Shown here piece by piece: positions 41,481-50,475 of a stretch of DNA of 64,000 nucleotides. The position numbers and the translations under genes are program-made. Source of the DNA: Firmicutes bacterium UBA5201 (GTDB taxonomy: Bacteria; Bacillota; Clostridia; Peptostreptococcales; Acidaminobacteraceae); contig DHVT01000011.1 of NCBI GenBank assembly GCA_002412775.1, positions 216,431 to 280,430 of the forward strand. Direction: 5' to 3'. The notes beneath the pieces were generated by a model. The model did no database searches, was not told the DNA's origin, and saw only the letters and a list, made by a program, of their open reading frames with translations. How positions within the stretch are numbered: position 1 is the first letter of the stretch; every line of letters begins with the position of its first letter.

Positions 41481-41524
41481 TAATTCACCCCCAGGTTAGG
41501 GGAGTTCTATAATCAGGAGGACAC

Positions 41525-42865
41525 ATGTTTACCTTAAATATGCAAGAAGCAGAGCGATGTCTTCTTTGTAAAAAACCAAAATGCCAAGCGTCCTGTCCTA
41601 TCAGTACGCCAATTCCAGAGGTTGTTTCACTTTATAAGGCAGGGAAAATCGCAGAAGCCGGACAAATGCTTTTTGAAAATAACCCATTGTCTCTGGTGTG
41701 TTCCATGGTTTGCATTCATGAGGATCAGTGCAAAGGCAACTGTGTACTCAATGCCAAGGGAGAGCCAGTCGCATTTCATCGTATTGAGGAAGAAGTATCG
41801 AAATTATATCTCGAGAACCATAAATTATCACCATCACTTAGAGACAAAGGGCGAATAGCCATTATCGGTGGTGGTCCTGCAGGCATTACCATAGCCTTTA
41901 TTCTTGCTGGTCGAGGGTATGATGTCACAATCTTTGAGGCGCATAACAAAATTGGCGGTGTATTAAGATATGGAATACCGGAATATCGACTGCCGAATGC
42001 AATAGTTGATCAAATTGAAGAGAAACTCTTTGAAGCAGGTGTGAAAATAAGACCCAATACACTGATAGGCCCTGTCATTACACTGGATCGTCTTTTCCAG
42101 GATGGTTATAAGGCGGCATTTATTGGTACTGGTGTTTGGAATCCGAAGCCCCTTACCATTAGGGGGGAGACGCTCGGTAATGTACATTATGCCATTGACT
42201 ATCTTAAATCACCTGAAACGTACAGATTAGGAAAGCAAGTCGCAGTCATTGGAGCTGGGAATGTCGCTTTCGATGCCGCACGAAGCGCTATCAGAAATGG
42301 AGCAGAAAAAGTCACTATCATCTACAGAAAAGGTTATGATGACATGCCTGCCACCAAACATGAAATTCGTGAAGCACTTGAGGACGGGATCAGTTTCAAT
42401 CTGTATAGTTATCCGATAGAGATTTTCGAAGATGGGGTACTTCTAGGAAAAGTTGAGCGCGTGGAAAGTGTTGGCCCGGATGGTCAAGACGGGTTTGTTC
42501 AAAAACCAGATGAACAGACTTTTTTTAAGGCGGAGTCCACAATCGTCGCGATCAGTCAGGTTGCACGTAACAACATTGTGAAGAACACAACTGAACTCAA
42601 CACATCGCGAGTTGGGCTTCTGATTGCAGATCAAGAGGGGAGAACAACGAAACCTGGAACCTTTGCTTCAGGTGATGTGGTGACAGGTGCCAAAACAGTG
42701 GTGGAAGCCATAGCACATGCCAAGATTGTTGCAGAATCCATGGATCAATACTGTCAATCGCTCAAATCCTGCATGATCGAATTGACATCTGAGTGTGATG
42801 GAACAGAATGTGAAGAAAGCGCCATGTTCGATTGCATGTCCAATTGGGCGTTTGAGAACAATTGA
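41525..42865 (+). CDS. GltD-like NAD(P)-dependent FAD oxidoreductase
   Basis: 446 residues. N-terminal Fe-S cluster ligands CLLCKKPKCQASCP and VCIHEDQCKGNC, FAD site AIIGGGPAGITIAFILAG, and NADP site VAVIGAGNVAFDAARSA, as in the glutamate synthase small subunit and dihydropyrimidine dehydrogenase N-terminal half. The C-terminus has an unusual Cys/Glu-rich tail (LTSECDGTECEESAMFDC). No glutamate synthase large subunit adjoins, so it may serve another partner (for example NfnB-like or aldehyde/sulfur enzymes). Monocistronic with its own terminator. Confidence 0.88.
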   Translation: MFTLNMQEAERCLLCKKPKCQASCPISTPIPEVVSLYKAGKIAEAGQMLFENNPLSLVCSMVCIHEDQCKGNCVLNAKGEPVAFHRIEEEVSKLYLENHKLSPSLRDKGRIAIIGGGPAGITIAFILAGRGYDVTIFEAHNKIGGVLRYGIPEYRLPNAIVDQIEEKLFEAGVKIRPNTLIGPVITLDRLFQDGYKAAFIGTGVWNPKPLTIRGETLGNVHYAIDYLKSPETYRLGKQVAVIGAGNVAFDAARSAIRNGAEKVTIIYRKGYDDMPATKHEIREALEDGISFNLYSYPIEIFEDGVLLGKVERVESVGPDGQDGFVQKPDEQTFFKAESTIVAISQVARNNIVKNTTELNTSRVGLLIADQEGRTTKPGTFASGDVVTGAKTVVEAIAHAKIVAESMDQYCQSLKSCMIELTSECDGTECEESAMFDCMSNWAFENN

Positions 42866-42879
42866 TAAAATTGCGAAAG

Positions 42880-42918
42880 AAAGCCTGGAAAAATCAAATG
42901 TGATTTTCCAGGCTTTTT
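42880..42918 (+). terminator. Terminator of the GltD-like gene
   Basis: 15-bp stem (42880-42895 with 42902-42916) with one bulged A, 6-nt loop and T5; also able to end the convergent AraC gene. Confidence 0.8.
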
Positions 42919-42927
42919 GTTGATGTG

Positions 42928-43860
42928 TTATGTTGTAATTATTTCTTTTACCGGTCTTCCTTCAATATAACCACGATATCCTTGTGGTTCGAGTTGGAAT
43001 CTAGGATTTTCATCTTCAGCCCATTCAAATCCATAGAGTCTTGGATTGTAATTCTTAATGATTTCCCAAATTTCACCAATGGCCTCTTCAAAGTTTTCAT
43101 CATCATAGGGTTCACCCTGGAAGATCATCATTTTACTAGGTGGCATGGTTATGAGTTCAAAGTCCTCGGGAATAATACCATCATAATCCATTGGGACTTC
43201 AACGCCTTGTACATACTTCGATGTTCCAGGCTTGATCCAACTGTCAGGCAACCAGAAACCGGCGGGCTCAAAAAGGGCTTCTTTGACACTTACCAGCATT
43301 CCCCACACATCACAACCCACTTCCTCACAATACTCAAAATAATGGGTAGCCTTGGTGCCTCTTTTAATGATCGCTTTTCTTTCAGGTCTCTCGATCACCT
43401 GAACAAACACGGTTCTAACTTTTTTTTCTTCAGACATATTGATTGCTCTCCTTTTTTTAGAATCGAGGTGTTGACTGATTACAGGATATGGCAAAAATAA
43501 CGGGATTGGTTCTGGATTTCTTTGGTATGCTTTTGGGGGAATCCCAAATTGTCTTGAAAATGCTCTTGTGAACCCTTCATGAGAATCGAAAACATAATCC
43601 AGTGCAACATCCAGAATCTTTCTTGATGACGGATCGTCTCTGAGTGCAAAGGCAGCTTTTGTAAGACGCATAGCACGGATGTATTCAAAAGGCGTTTTTC
43701 CGGTCAACTCTTTGAATAGCCTCTCAATATGCCATTGTGAATACCCTGAAACTCTGGACAAGTCCATCAATGTGATTCGATCATTCAAGTGGGACTCGAT
43801 GAAGATTTGCACTTTCCTCACTGCTTCAATTTTATCCAAATCCTTATCTTTATATTTCAT
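42928..43860 (-). CDS. AraC-family regulator with GyrI-like effector domain
   Basis: 310 residues. N-terminal double helix-turn-helix: ITLMDLSRVSGYSQWHIERL and ILDVALDYVFDSHEGFTRAF, with GIPPKAYQR. C-terminal GyrI-like small-molecule-binding domain from about 150 (VRTVFVQVIERPERKAIIKR to PRFQLEPQGYRGYIEGRPV). This order (HTH first) is the MarA/Rob/SoxS-like multidrug-sensing layout. It probably senses an amphipathic compound. Divergent from the GNAT gene at 44029. Confidence 0.9.
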   Translation of the reverse strand: MKYKDKDLDKIEAVRKVQIFIESHLNDRITLMDLSRVSGYSQWHIERLFKELTGKTPFEYIRAMRLTKAAFALRDDPSSRKILDVALDYVFDSHEGFTRAFSRQFGIPPKAYQRNPEPIPLFLPYPVISQHLDSKKRRAINMSEEKKVRTVFVQVIERPERKAIIKRGTKATHYFEYCEEVGCDVWGMLVSVKEALFEPAGFWLPDSWIKPGTSKYVQGVEVPMDYDGIIPEDFELITMPPSKMMIFQGEPYDDENFEEAIGEIWEIIKNYNPRLYGFEWAEDENPRFQLEPQGYRGYIEGRPVKEIITT

Positions 43861-44028
43861 TGTTCACCTCTATCAAGAGTTTATCATTTGAAGAATTCTT
43901 TTTCTTGACCTCAATTGCTGACTTTCTAGAATCATAGTATCACAATTGCTTTGTGCATTGAAATGCAAAATGGTATGATTTAAATGAGATTTCGATTAAT
44001 GATATTCGGTAGGAAGGAGAAAACGAAT

Positions 44029-44559
44029 ATGTCCTATATTTTTGAATCAGAGCGATTAGGTTTCAGACGCTGGAAAGATGAAGATCGACTCCCATTTTTC
44101 CATATGAACTCAGATGATGATGTAATGAAGTATTTCCCAAATAAGTTAACGAAAGTACAATCGGATGATTTCGTGGATAGAATAGAAAAGAACATTGAAC
44201 TACATGGCTATGGATTATGGGCTGTCGAAATCAAGAAAACCAGAGAATTTATCGGCTTCATCGGATTTTCAAATCCTACTTTTGAAGCGTTCTTCACTCC
44301 ATGTGTGGAAATTGGATGGAGACTGGCTAAAGAACATTGGAATCAAGGCTATGCCACTGAAGGGGCGAAAGCTTGTTTGGATTTTGGATTTGGTGTGTTG
44401 GGGTTTGAGGAGCTCTACTCATTCACTGCGCAAATCAACACCCAGTCGATCAATGTCATGAAAAAGATTGGTATGGAAGAACTATCCACATTTAATCATC
44501 CGAGGATTTCGGAGAATCATCCTTTAAATTTGCATGTGCTCTATAGGAGGAAACGATGA
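44029..44559 (+). CDS. RimJ/RimL-type GNAT acetyltransferase
   Basis: 176 residues from ATG 44029 (GGAAGGAG upstream). ESERLGFRRWKDEDRLPFFH at the start and GWRLAKEHWNQGYATEGAKA (motif A, acetyl-CoA binding) are the RimJ/RimL/Acetyltransf_3 pattern, followed by FTAQINTQSINVMKKIGMEE. It may acetylate a protein N-terminus or an antibiotic. The stop overlaps the start of the 809-residue protein by 4 bp (ATGA), an unusual pairing. Confidence 0.9.
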   Translation: MSYIFESERLGFRRWKDEDRLPFFHMNSDDDVMKYFPNKLTKVQSDDFVDRIEKNIELHGYGLWAVEIKKTREFIGFIGFSNPTFEAFFTPCVEIGWRLAKEHWNQGYATEGAKACLDFGFGVLGFEELYSFTAQINTQSINVMKKIGMEELSTFNHPRISENHPLNLHVLYRRKR

Positions 44560-46985
44560 ACAAAAGAATATTGATGTACGGTTTGGGTGCGGTTGTCATA
44601 TTACTGCTCATATTCACATTTTCAAGAGGGAAAAACGACCAATCAGATCCTCAAGATGAGGCCATAGACACCATAGACGAAAGCTCAGCATCAATAGAAT
44701 TACCAAGCGATGAGTATTATTACATACGACCAGATTTACAGCGAAGGGTGATAGCACTCAAATCACTTGATGAATCGGAGTACCCGGTTCCTTATGATTT
44801 TACCGAGTATGGCAAGGAACATTATGCAAGACAAGAATTTTACGCTTTGGTGATCTTAGATATTGATACGGATGTCAGACTTAATACGGAAACGATCACT
44901 GAAGTTGCCGAGCTTCAACTGATTGGATTTGACAGGACAAAACCACTGGAATCACTTTATAATCAAATGAATATCCGATATGAAGATGGTCATGTTGTCT
45001 ATCACCATGATAATATTTATTATGTTACTTCACTAGATGAACCACAGCTCTATAAAAATTATGTTTTTTTTGGCTCGGAGATGCCTTCAAAACCCACTCA
45101 AGATACAGACTCGATTATGGTCCTTGAGACATCTTATCGAACTCTGACCTTTCGCATACGGGATAAATCCTTCTCTGAATTTTTGAGGACCGAAGAGTTC
45201 CTGAAAAAAGAGGAGCCGTATGATTTTGCATCAAAAGCCATTTTACATGAACCTTCATTGTCATCGGTACAAGGACCAGATTTTTCAAAAATTACATCTG
45301 AACCAAGGCTCAATCAATTTACACTCGGTTCAAGCAGTTCAGTGATTTTTGATAGGCTCGGGACACCAGATGATAAAGGTTGGATTGTAGGCGATTATCT
45401 CCTCTATGATGATTTGATGATCTACTCTCCAGTAGATGAAAAAAAAGACGAAATTACATTTTATCCGATCAGTGCGGTTATGTATTATGGGGAATATCCG
45501 ATCGCAGGCATTAAAAAAGGGATGTCGCTTACAGATGTGCAGCAGATCCTCAAACCAGAATCGCTCATTTTCAGTGAGGGTTCTGAGATTGCATATCCAC
45601 TGGTCATTCCTTTCAAGAGGGACGGCTTTGATATTCTGATGACTTTCGATCGTGACTTGAAAGTTCAAGGCTTTCGCATCAGAACAGAAGAAATCGAATC
45701 AGTAGATGCAGAGGAAGCAAGCGACCGTTTTGATCGGATGATTTCTGAAATTGAAAATGAGTTTTCAGAAGTTGACTTCAATCACGAGGGTCTGTTCGGA
45801 TATGAAGATTTCAGAGGTGGACTCATAAGTAGTTATTTTAACGCCTCGACAACCATCAACGACCGTGGAGAGCCTATTGATTTGGATTTTTATTCATATG
45901 ACCTGACATCACGTCAACCCAAAAAGATCAGCGATCAACCGATGCGGCTCTTTTTTGAACTGCTGGACGATGTGAATCCGAGTTTGATCACTGTTGGCAA
46001 GGACGACGGAATTTTATATAAAATTGACATCAACTCATCAAAACAGATACCGCTTTATGGGACAAACTTTAAGGATTATTTGATAAGAGGCGGCACGATG
46101 ATGAAAGCGGCACTTGTCAGTGATGCATCATTTTTGGAGCATTACGGTTTTTCGCCAGGCGAAGAATACTCGCCATTTGAAGTGACTGTACCAATGGACT
46201 GGACAGTCGAACTTGGAAGTTATCCCGAAGGACTTTATTGGCAACTCGCCAATGTCTATTCAAAGGATGTAGGTCTGGATCTCAACCGCATCAAAGGCAA
46301 AACAGTCATGGCACATGTTTATAGATTGATTGAGGAAGTACCTGACAGGGATCCTTTATCACGATTTACAAGGCCGGCGGATGTCGTGATCCTAAGAGCG
46401 GAGAACCAGATCGTAGGGGCATGGCTGATGTATAACATAGGTACCGTTGGTCCCTCGCTTGAAGGCAAAAGTATGGAAGCCATCACTGGTATGAACTTTG
46501 ACAATTGGCTGATCAATGAAGGCATTTTTAAAAATCCGACAGAATTCTCAGCACTGGAAACACAATCCCCATTTGAAGTTTTGGAAGTCTATATCGATTC
46601 GGTGGATCGAGGCAATCTGAGAAAAGCAAATGCTTGCTTGACACCAGGTTCACTTGCTCAGTCCCTCACCATGAATTTGTTTCCATCGTCTGGGAAGCTT
46701 TACCATTCTGATTTCAATGAGGATAATTCAGCGACAGATAACATAGTATCCGCGAGTGATCTTGAAATCGTTCGCATATTTGATCCCAATACGCTTGAAC
46801 CGATAGATCGGACTAAAATCCGCGTAGCGATGCTTGATGGGGATCGAATAGAGATTGAGGTCAGACTGAATCTTGAATGGAAACAAGAAGCGTTTAACAA
46901 TCCAGGTGAAAAAAGTACCCGGTTCGCGATCCTTAAAAAGTATCCTTTCGGTTGGAAACTTGATGGGTTTGGTACCGGTCCTTGA
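44556..46985 (+). CDS. Single-pass anchored extracytoplasmic protein of unknown function
   Basis: 809 residues. N-terminal membrane anchor (LMYGLGAVVILLLIFTFSRG) followed by an acidic linker (QSDPQDEAIDTIDESSASIE) and a long, mixed alpha/beta outside region. The repeated element FTLGSSSSVIFDRLGTPDDK and PIAGIKKGMSLTDVQQILKP resembles the 'G.s...v...lG.P' repeats of SmpA/OmlA-like or copper-amine-oxidase-type proteins, but I cannot name a family. The C-terminal part (EVYIDSVDRGNLRKANACLT) resembles an NTF2-like DUF4829 domain. Translationally coupled to the GNAT gene. Confidence 0.65.
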   Translation: MNKRILMYGLGAVVILLLIFTFSRGKNDQSDPQDEAIDTIDESSASIELPSDEYYYIRPDLQRRVIALKSLDESEYPVPYDFTEYGKEHYARQEFYALVILDIDTDVRLNTETITEVAELQLIGFDRTKPLESLYNQMNIRYEDGHVVYHHDNIYYVTSLDEPQLYKNYVFFGSEMPSKPTQDTDSIMVLETSYRTLTFRIRDKSFSEFLRTEEFLKKEEPYDFASKAILHEPSLSSVQGPDFSKITSEPRLNQFTLGSSSSVIFDRLGTPDDKGWIVGDYLLYDDLMIYSPVDEKKDEITFYPISAVMYYGEYPIAGIKKGMSLTDVQQILKPESLIFSEGSEIAYPLVIPFKRDGFDILMTFDRDLKVQGFRIRTEEIESVDAEEASDRFDRMISEIENEFSEVDFNHEGLFGYEDFRGGLISSYFNASTTINDRGEPIDLDFYSYDLTSRQPKKISDQPMRLFFELLDDVNPSLITVGKDDGILYKIDINSSKQIPLYGTNFKDYLIRGGTMMKAALVSDASFLEHYGFSPGEEYSPFEVTVPMDWTVELGSYPEGLYWQLANVYSKDVGLDLNRIKGKTVMAHVYRLIEEVPDRDPLSRFTRPADVVILRAENQIVGAWLMYNIGTVGPSLEGKSMEAITGMNFDNWLINEGIFKNPTEFSALETQSPFEVLEVYIDSVDRGNLRKANACLTPGSLAQSLTMNLFPSSGKLYHSDFNEDNSATDNIVSASDLEIVRIFDPNTLEPIDRTKIRVAMLDGDRIEIEVRLNLEWKQEAFNNPGEKSTRFAILKKYPFGWKLDGFGTGP

Positions 46986-46991
46986 TAAGTG

Positions 46992-47022
46992 TTGACTTTG
47001 ACGCCGCGTCAACGGCTAATAT
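46992..47022 (+). promoter_or_regulatory. MerR-type promoter and operator
   Basis: TTGACT (46992-46997) and TAATAT (47017-47022) are separated by 19 bp that contain the perfect palindrome TTGACGCCGCGTCAA (46998-47012). An overlong spacer with a central palindrome is the hallmark of MerR-activated promoters. Confidence 0.85.
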
Positions 47023-47046
47023 AGATATTGAGAGGAGGGGAAATGG

Positions 47047-48024
47047 ATGGCACTAAAGACCATCAGTCAAGTTGCTAAGCATTATGACCTTTCGACAAGG
47101 ACATTGCGTTATTATGAAGAAATCGGTCTTTTGCCCAGTCGTCGAGAAGAGGACTATGCCTATCGCCTTTATGACGAAAAAGCCTTGCAGCGTCTCAATC
47201 ATATAGTCGTTTTAAGAAAACTGAGGATCCCACTTAAGCAAATCGGTGAGGTATTGGATCAAAAGGATATCTGTGCCGCTTTACAAACGTTTGAAGACAA
47301 TATTCGCTTAATGGATAAGGAAATCTCAGCACTCATGACGATACGAGATTTTTTATCTGTCCTAGTAAAACGAATCAATGAGAATTTGACCCTGCGGGTC
47401 TCTACAGAAATACTTGGTGATAACTTCCTCTTTGAAATTATCGAAACGTTGTCTGATCAAGATCAGATCACAGATGAGGAGAACTCAATGGAAGCTTTAG
47501 AAAAATCAAATGAAACTTTAAGTACACTTAAGGATGTGAGAATTATTCATCTACCACCACTTGTTGTAGCATCCAGCCACTATTTTGGAAAGAATCCTGA
47601 AGACAATGCAATGGCTATGCTAAATGATTTTATCAGAACCACGGGATTGGCTGATATCAAATCGGATTTGAGGATATTTGGTTTCAATAATCCTAGCGAA
47701 CAAGATGAGGATGGCAATTATGGTTATGAGTTTTGGGTTACCATTCCTGTTGACTTACAAGTGACAGCCCCGATCGTTAGAAAGTCCTTTGATGGTGGCC
47801 TTTATGGTGCTCATGCTATACAAATGGGCAATTTTCATGAGTGGCAATGGCTTTATGAATGGGTCAAGGCGAGTGAAAAATATGAGCTCGACTCACGCGA
47901 ACCACTGGGGATGGGAGGCAGCTTAGAGGAACATTTGAATCCATATGCCTACTATATGCTTATGGAGCCAGATCAGGCCAAGTTTGACCAACTCGACTTG
48001 TTGATTCCGATTGTCTCAAAGTAG
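47047..48024 (+). CDS. MerR-family regulator with C-terminal effector-binding domain
   Basis: 325 residues from ATG 47047 (GAGGAGGGG 6 nt upstream). N-terminal MerR winged helix: ISQVAKHYDLSTRTLRYYEE and GLLPSRREEDYAYRLYDEKA. A dimerisation helix precedes a GyrI-like or AraC effector-binding domain (YEFWVTIPVDLQVTAPIVRK, GLYGAHAIQMGNFHEWQWLY). Such proteins (BltR/BmrR-like) sense drugs or lipophilic cations. It is preceded by its own MerR-type 19-bp-spacer promoter, so autoactivation is likely. A SAM-methyltransferase gene follows, with a terminator between. Confidence 0.9.
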   Translation: MALKTISQVAKHYDLSTRTLRYYEEIGLLPSRREEDYAYRLYDEKALQRLNHIVVLRKLRIPLKQIGEVLDQKDICAALQTFEDNIRLMDKEISALMTIRDFLSVLVKRINENLTLRVSTEILGDNFLFEIIETLSDQDQITDEENSMEALEKSNETLSTLKDVRIIHLPPLVVASSHYFGKNPEDNAMAMLNDFIRTTGLADIKSDLRIFGFNNPSEQDEDGNYGYEFWVTIPVDLQVTAPIVRKSFDGGLYGAHAIQMGNFHEWQWLYEWVKASEKYELDSREPLGMGGSLEEHLNPYAYYMLMEPDQAKFDQLDLLIPIVSK

Positions 48025-48057
48025 AATTGATGATATAATATATGTAGAGCACATTTG

Positions 48058-48088
48058 AGAGGTATACGTTTCGCGTATATCTCTTTTT
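48058..48088 (+). terminator. Terminator of the merR-type gene
   Basis: AGAGGTATACG/CGTATATCTCT stem (48058-48068 with 48074-48084, one G-T pair), 5-nt loop, T5. Confidence 0.75.
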
Positions 48089-48134
48089 GCGTCCAGAAAA
48101 GTCGCCATGATTCAATTTTATGGGAGGTATTATT

Positions 48135-48965
48135 ATGAAAAGATTTAATGAGCGAAATGAAAAATTGGAAAGTGTATTTAACAGGGTAGCGTCAACTTTT
48201 GAGAGCATTGGTCCAAATTATTTTTCCTATTTTGGGCAAAAAATGGTTGAACATGCAGCGATTCAAGGGGGTTCAAAAATTCTGGATATAGCATTTGGTA
48301 GGGGCGCATCATTGTTTCCAGCAGCTGAATGTGCCGGTGTTCAGGGGCAAGTTATAGGGATTGATTTCTCACATGAAATGGTCAACCAAACTGCTAGGTT
48401 CATCCTGGAGCATGATATCAATAATATCCGGGTGATGCAGATGGATGCAGAAAAACTTGATTTTGATGACGATACATTTGACAATGTGATTTGTGGATTG
48501 TCCACAGCGTTCTTTTCAGATTCACTTTTAGCGGTTGATGAAATGGTCAGAGTGCTCAAACATGGTGGTACACTTGGGATCAGCAGTTGGAAAAAGCGAG
48601 AGAATATTGGAGTCATTGGCAGAGCCTACGCAAAGTTATATCCAAAAACACAAAACTCTTCATCAGCTAGCCCTGTTATTAGACCTGATTTCAGTACTGT
48701 AGAGGGAATTACACAAGTATTTGAAAATGCGGGACTCAAGGACATTGAGGTGAAAGTGGAGCAAAAAATCTTTTATTATAAGGATGAAGCCGAGTGGTGG
48801 CAAGAACAATGGACAAATGCATCTCGGGGCTTGTTTGAACGATTGGAAAGTCTTGGGGTTATCGAGGAGTTCAAGAGATTTGCTTTCATCGAAGTTCAAG
48901 AACATAAGGATGAGCATGGCATACGCTTTGAACCTGAAGTGCTATTTGCTTTTGGAAGCAAATAA
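48135..48965 (+). CDS. Class I SAM-dependent methyltransferase
   Basis: 276 residues from ATG 48135 (GGGAGG 8 nt upstream). Motif I is KILDIAFGRGASLFPAA (GxGxG-like variant FGRGAS), followed by VIGIDFSHEMVNQTA and QMDAEKLDFDDDTFDNVICG, a Methyltransf_11/UbiE-like pattern. Substrate unknown. Behind the MerR-type regulator and before the broken HD-GYP gene. A short hairpin after the stop ends transcription. Confidence 0.85.
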   Translation: MKRFNERNEKLESVFNRVASTFESIGPNYFSYFGQKMVEHAAIQGGSKILDIAFGRGASLFPAAECAGVQGQVIGIDFSHEMVNQTARFILEHDINNIRVMQMDAEKLDFDDDTFDNVICGLSTAFFSDSLLAVDEMVRVLKHGGTLGISSWKKRENIGVIGRAYAKLYPKTQNSSSASPVIRPDFSTVEGITQVFENAGLKDIEVKVEQKIFYYKDEAEWWQEQWTNASRGLFERLESLGVIEEFKRFAFIEVQEHKDEHGIRFEPEVLFAFGSK

Positions 48966-48999
48966 AAGTCATGTCCATTTACTGATCATGACTTTTATC
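48964..48999. terminator. Terminator hairpin
   Basis: 10-bp stem (48964-48973 with 48987-48996), 13-nt loop; shared by the methyltransferase gene and the convergent HD-GYP remnant. Confidence 0.65.
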
Positions 49000-49484
49000 T
49001 TTAATCATATTGATAAAGATTTCCACAATATTTGGGTCAAATTGGTAGCCTGAACACCTTTCCAACTCGAAAATGGCATCATCCAGACTTAAGACATCTC
49101 TATACGTTCTTAAAGTCAACATAGCATCGAAAGCATCACAAATGGAGACCATCCTTGCCTCAATTTTGATTTCTTCACCCTTAAGTCCTTGTGGATAACC
49201 TGTACCGTCCCATTTTTCATGGTGCTCAAGCACATACTCCGAGATTTCCGAAAATTCATTGACAGAGCTTAAGATCCTATAGCCAATCTCTGGATGTTTT
49301 TTATCATCAGCAGTTCTGCAGCCCTTTTTTCTTTTTCTTCGTTTTGAAAGGCGAGCTCTTTGTTGGCAATCAGCAGCTCCGCAGCCCGCTTTTCTTTCTC
49401 CTCATTTTGAAAGATGAGTTCTTTTGTAGCTGATAATAGCTTGATTGTAAATTCTTCAATTTGATTCATATGATCATCTTTCAT
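48979..49484 (-). pseudogene. Internally deleted HD-GYP phosphodiesterase gene
   Basis: From the ATG at 49484 the frame codes a coiled coil with two near-identical repeats of NEEKEKRAAELL (KELIFQNEEKEKRAAELL, then KELAFQNEEKEKRAAELL), a linker common in PAS/HD-GYP sensors. It then runs out of frame. In a shifted frame from about 49311 the sequence resumes as DDKKHPEIGYRILSSVNEFS and EHHEKWDGTGYPQGLKGEEI, the second half of an HD-GYP domain with the GYP motif. The catalytic HD half is missing. So a deletion plus frameshift joined the linker to the domain tail. The intact parent would have degraded cyclic di-GMP. Confidence 0.8.
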
Positions 49485-49580
49485 AATGCTACCTCACTTT
49501 CGCATTATATTTTTTACCCCAAGAGGATATTCCACAATCATTGAATTATTTTGATATAATATTGCTTGGAGGATGAAAAA

Positions 49581-50051
49581 ATGAAGATGGAAATCGTGAG
49601 CACAAGAGATGCAAACTTACTGGCCAGACTGAACCATGATGTTCAGGAAATTCACCATGAAATCGAACCGGAAATATTCAAGCCATTTGATCAGGATCAC
49701 ATTGAAACTTTTTTTCAAAAGGTACTTGAAAATAGCAGTGTAACCGCATACATAGTGAAGGTCGATGAAATCCCGGCAGGGTATATGCTACTAGTTGAAA
49801 ATACAACTGTTGAAAATCCTTTTAAATACGCATGTACCACTCTCCACATAGACCAAATCTGTGTTGAGTCAGAGTTTAAAGGAAAGGGCGTTGGAAAAGC
49901 TCTTGTTGATTATGCCAAGCAGTACGCCGTCAGTAAGCAGATCAAAAGAATTGAGATGAATTATTGGACTCATAATACCAATTCCGGTGAGTTTTTCAGA
50001 AGCCAAGGGTTTGTGAATTTCAATGAGCGATTGTTTATTAATGTGGAATAA
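49581..50051 (+). CDS. GNAT-family N-acetyltransferase
   Basis: 156 residues from ATG 49581 (TTGGAGG about 9 nt upstream; an in-frame TTG at 49566 is inside the site). Motif A: ICVESEFKGKGVGKALVDYA, with the Q/RxxGxG/A acetyl-CoA loop, then MNYWTHNTNSGEFFRSQGFV, motif B. Small soluble acetyltransferase with unknown acceptor. First of five closely spaced genes (GNAT, VOC, flavin split barrel, adenylyltransferase, P-loop kinase) whose products resemble resistance and detoxification enzymes. Confidence 0.87.
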   Translation: MKMEIVSTRDANLLARLNHDVQEIHHEIEPEIFKPFDQDHIETFFQKVLENSSVTAYIVKVDEIPAGYMLLVENTTVENPFKYACTTLHIDQICVESEFKGKGVGKALVDYAKQYAVSKQIKRIEMNYWTHNTNSGEFFRSQGFVNFNERLFINVE

Positions 50052-50069
50052 ACCAATTTGGAGGTGACA

Positions 50070-50462
50070 ATGAAAGGTACATTGCATCACATTGAGATTT
50101 ATGTAAAAGACTTAACTGTAAGCAAAGCCTTTTGGGGCTGGCTGCTTGATGAGCTTGGATATAGCGTTTTTCAGCTGTGGGAGCAAGGTATAAGCTACAT
50201 CTTAGACAAAACGTATATCGTATTTGTTCAAGTTGAGAAGAAGCATCTGGATGTCCCTTATCATAGATGTAGAGCGGGTTTGAATCACCTTGCTTTCCAA
50301 GGGGGAAGCAGGGCTTTCGTTGATGAGATTACTCAGAGGTTGAAAGATAAAGGTGTGAAAATACTATATGAGGACCAACATCCTTATGCGGGTGGACCTG
50401 ATTATTATGCTGTGTATTTTGAAGACCCGGATCGGATGAAAGTGGAAATTACGAGTGAGTGA
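50070..50462 (+). CDS. VOC-family (glyoxalase/bleomycin-resistance-like) protein
   Basis: 130 residues from ATG 50070 (TTGGAGGTG upstream). Two beta-alpha-beta-beta-beta halves: LHHIEIYVKDLTVSKAFWGW and AGLNHLAFQGGSRAFVDEIT, ending YYAVYFEDPDRMKVEITSE. His and Glu ligands at the usual places (HHIEI, GLNHLAF, VEIT) suggest a metal site. The function could be glyoxalase-like or antibiotic binding. The next gene begins 13 bp later. Confidence 0.88.
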   Translation: MKGTLHHIEIYVKDLTVSKAFWGWLLDELGYSVFQLWEQGISYILDKTYIVFVQVEKKHLDVPYHRCRAGLNHLAFQGGSRAFVDEITQRLKDKGVKILYEDQHPYAGGPDYYAVYFEDPDRMKVEITSE

Positions 50463-50475
50463 AAGAGGTGAAGGA

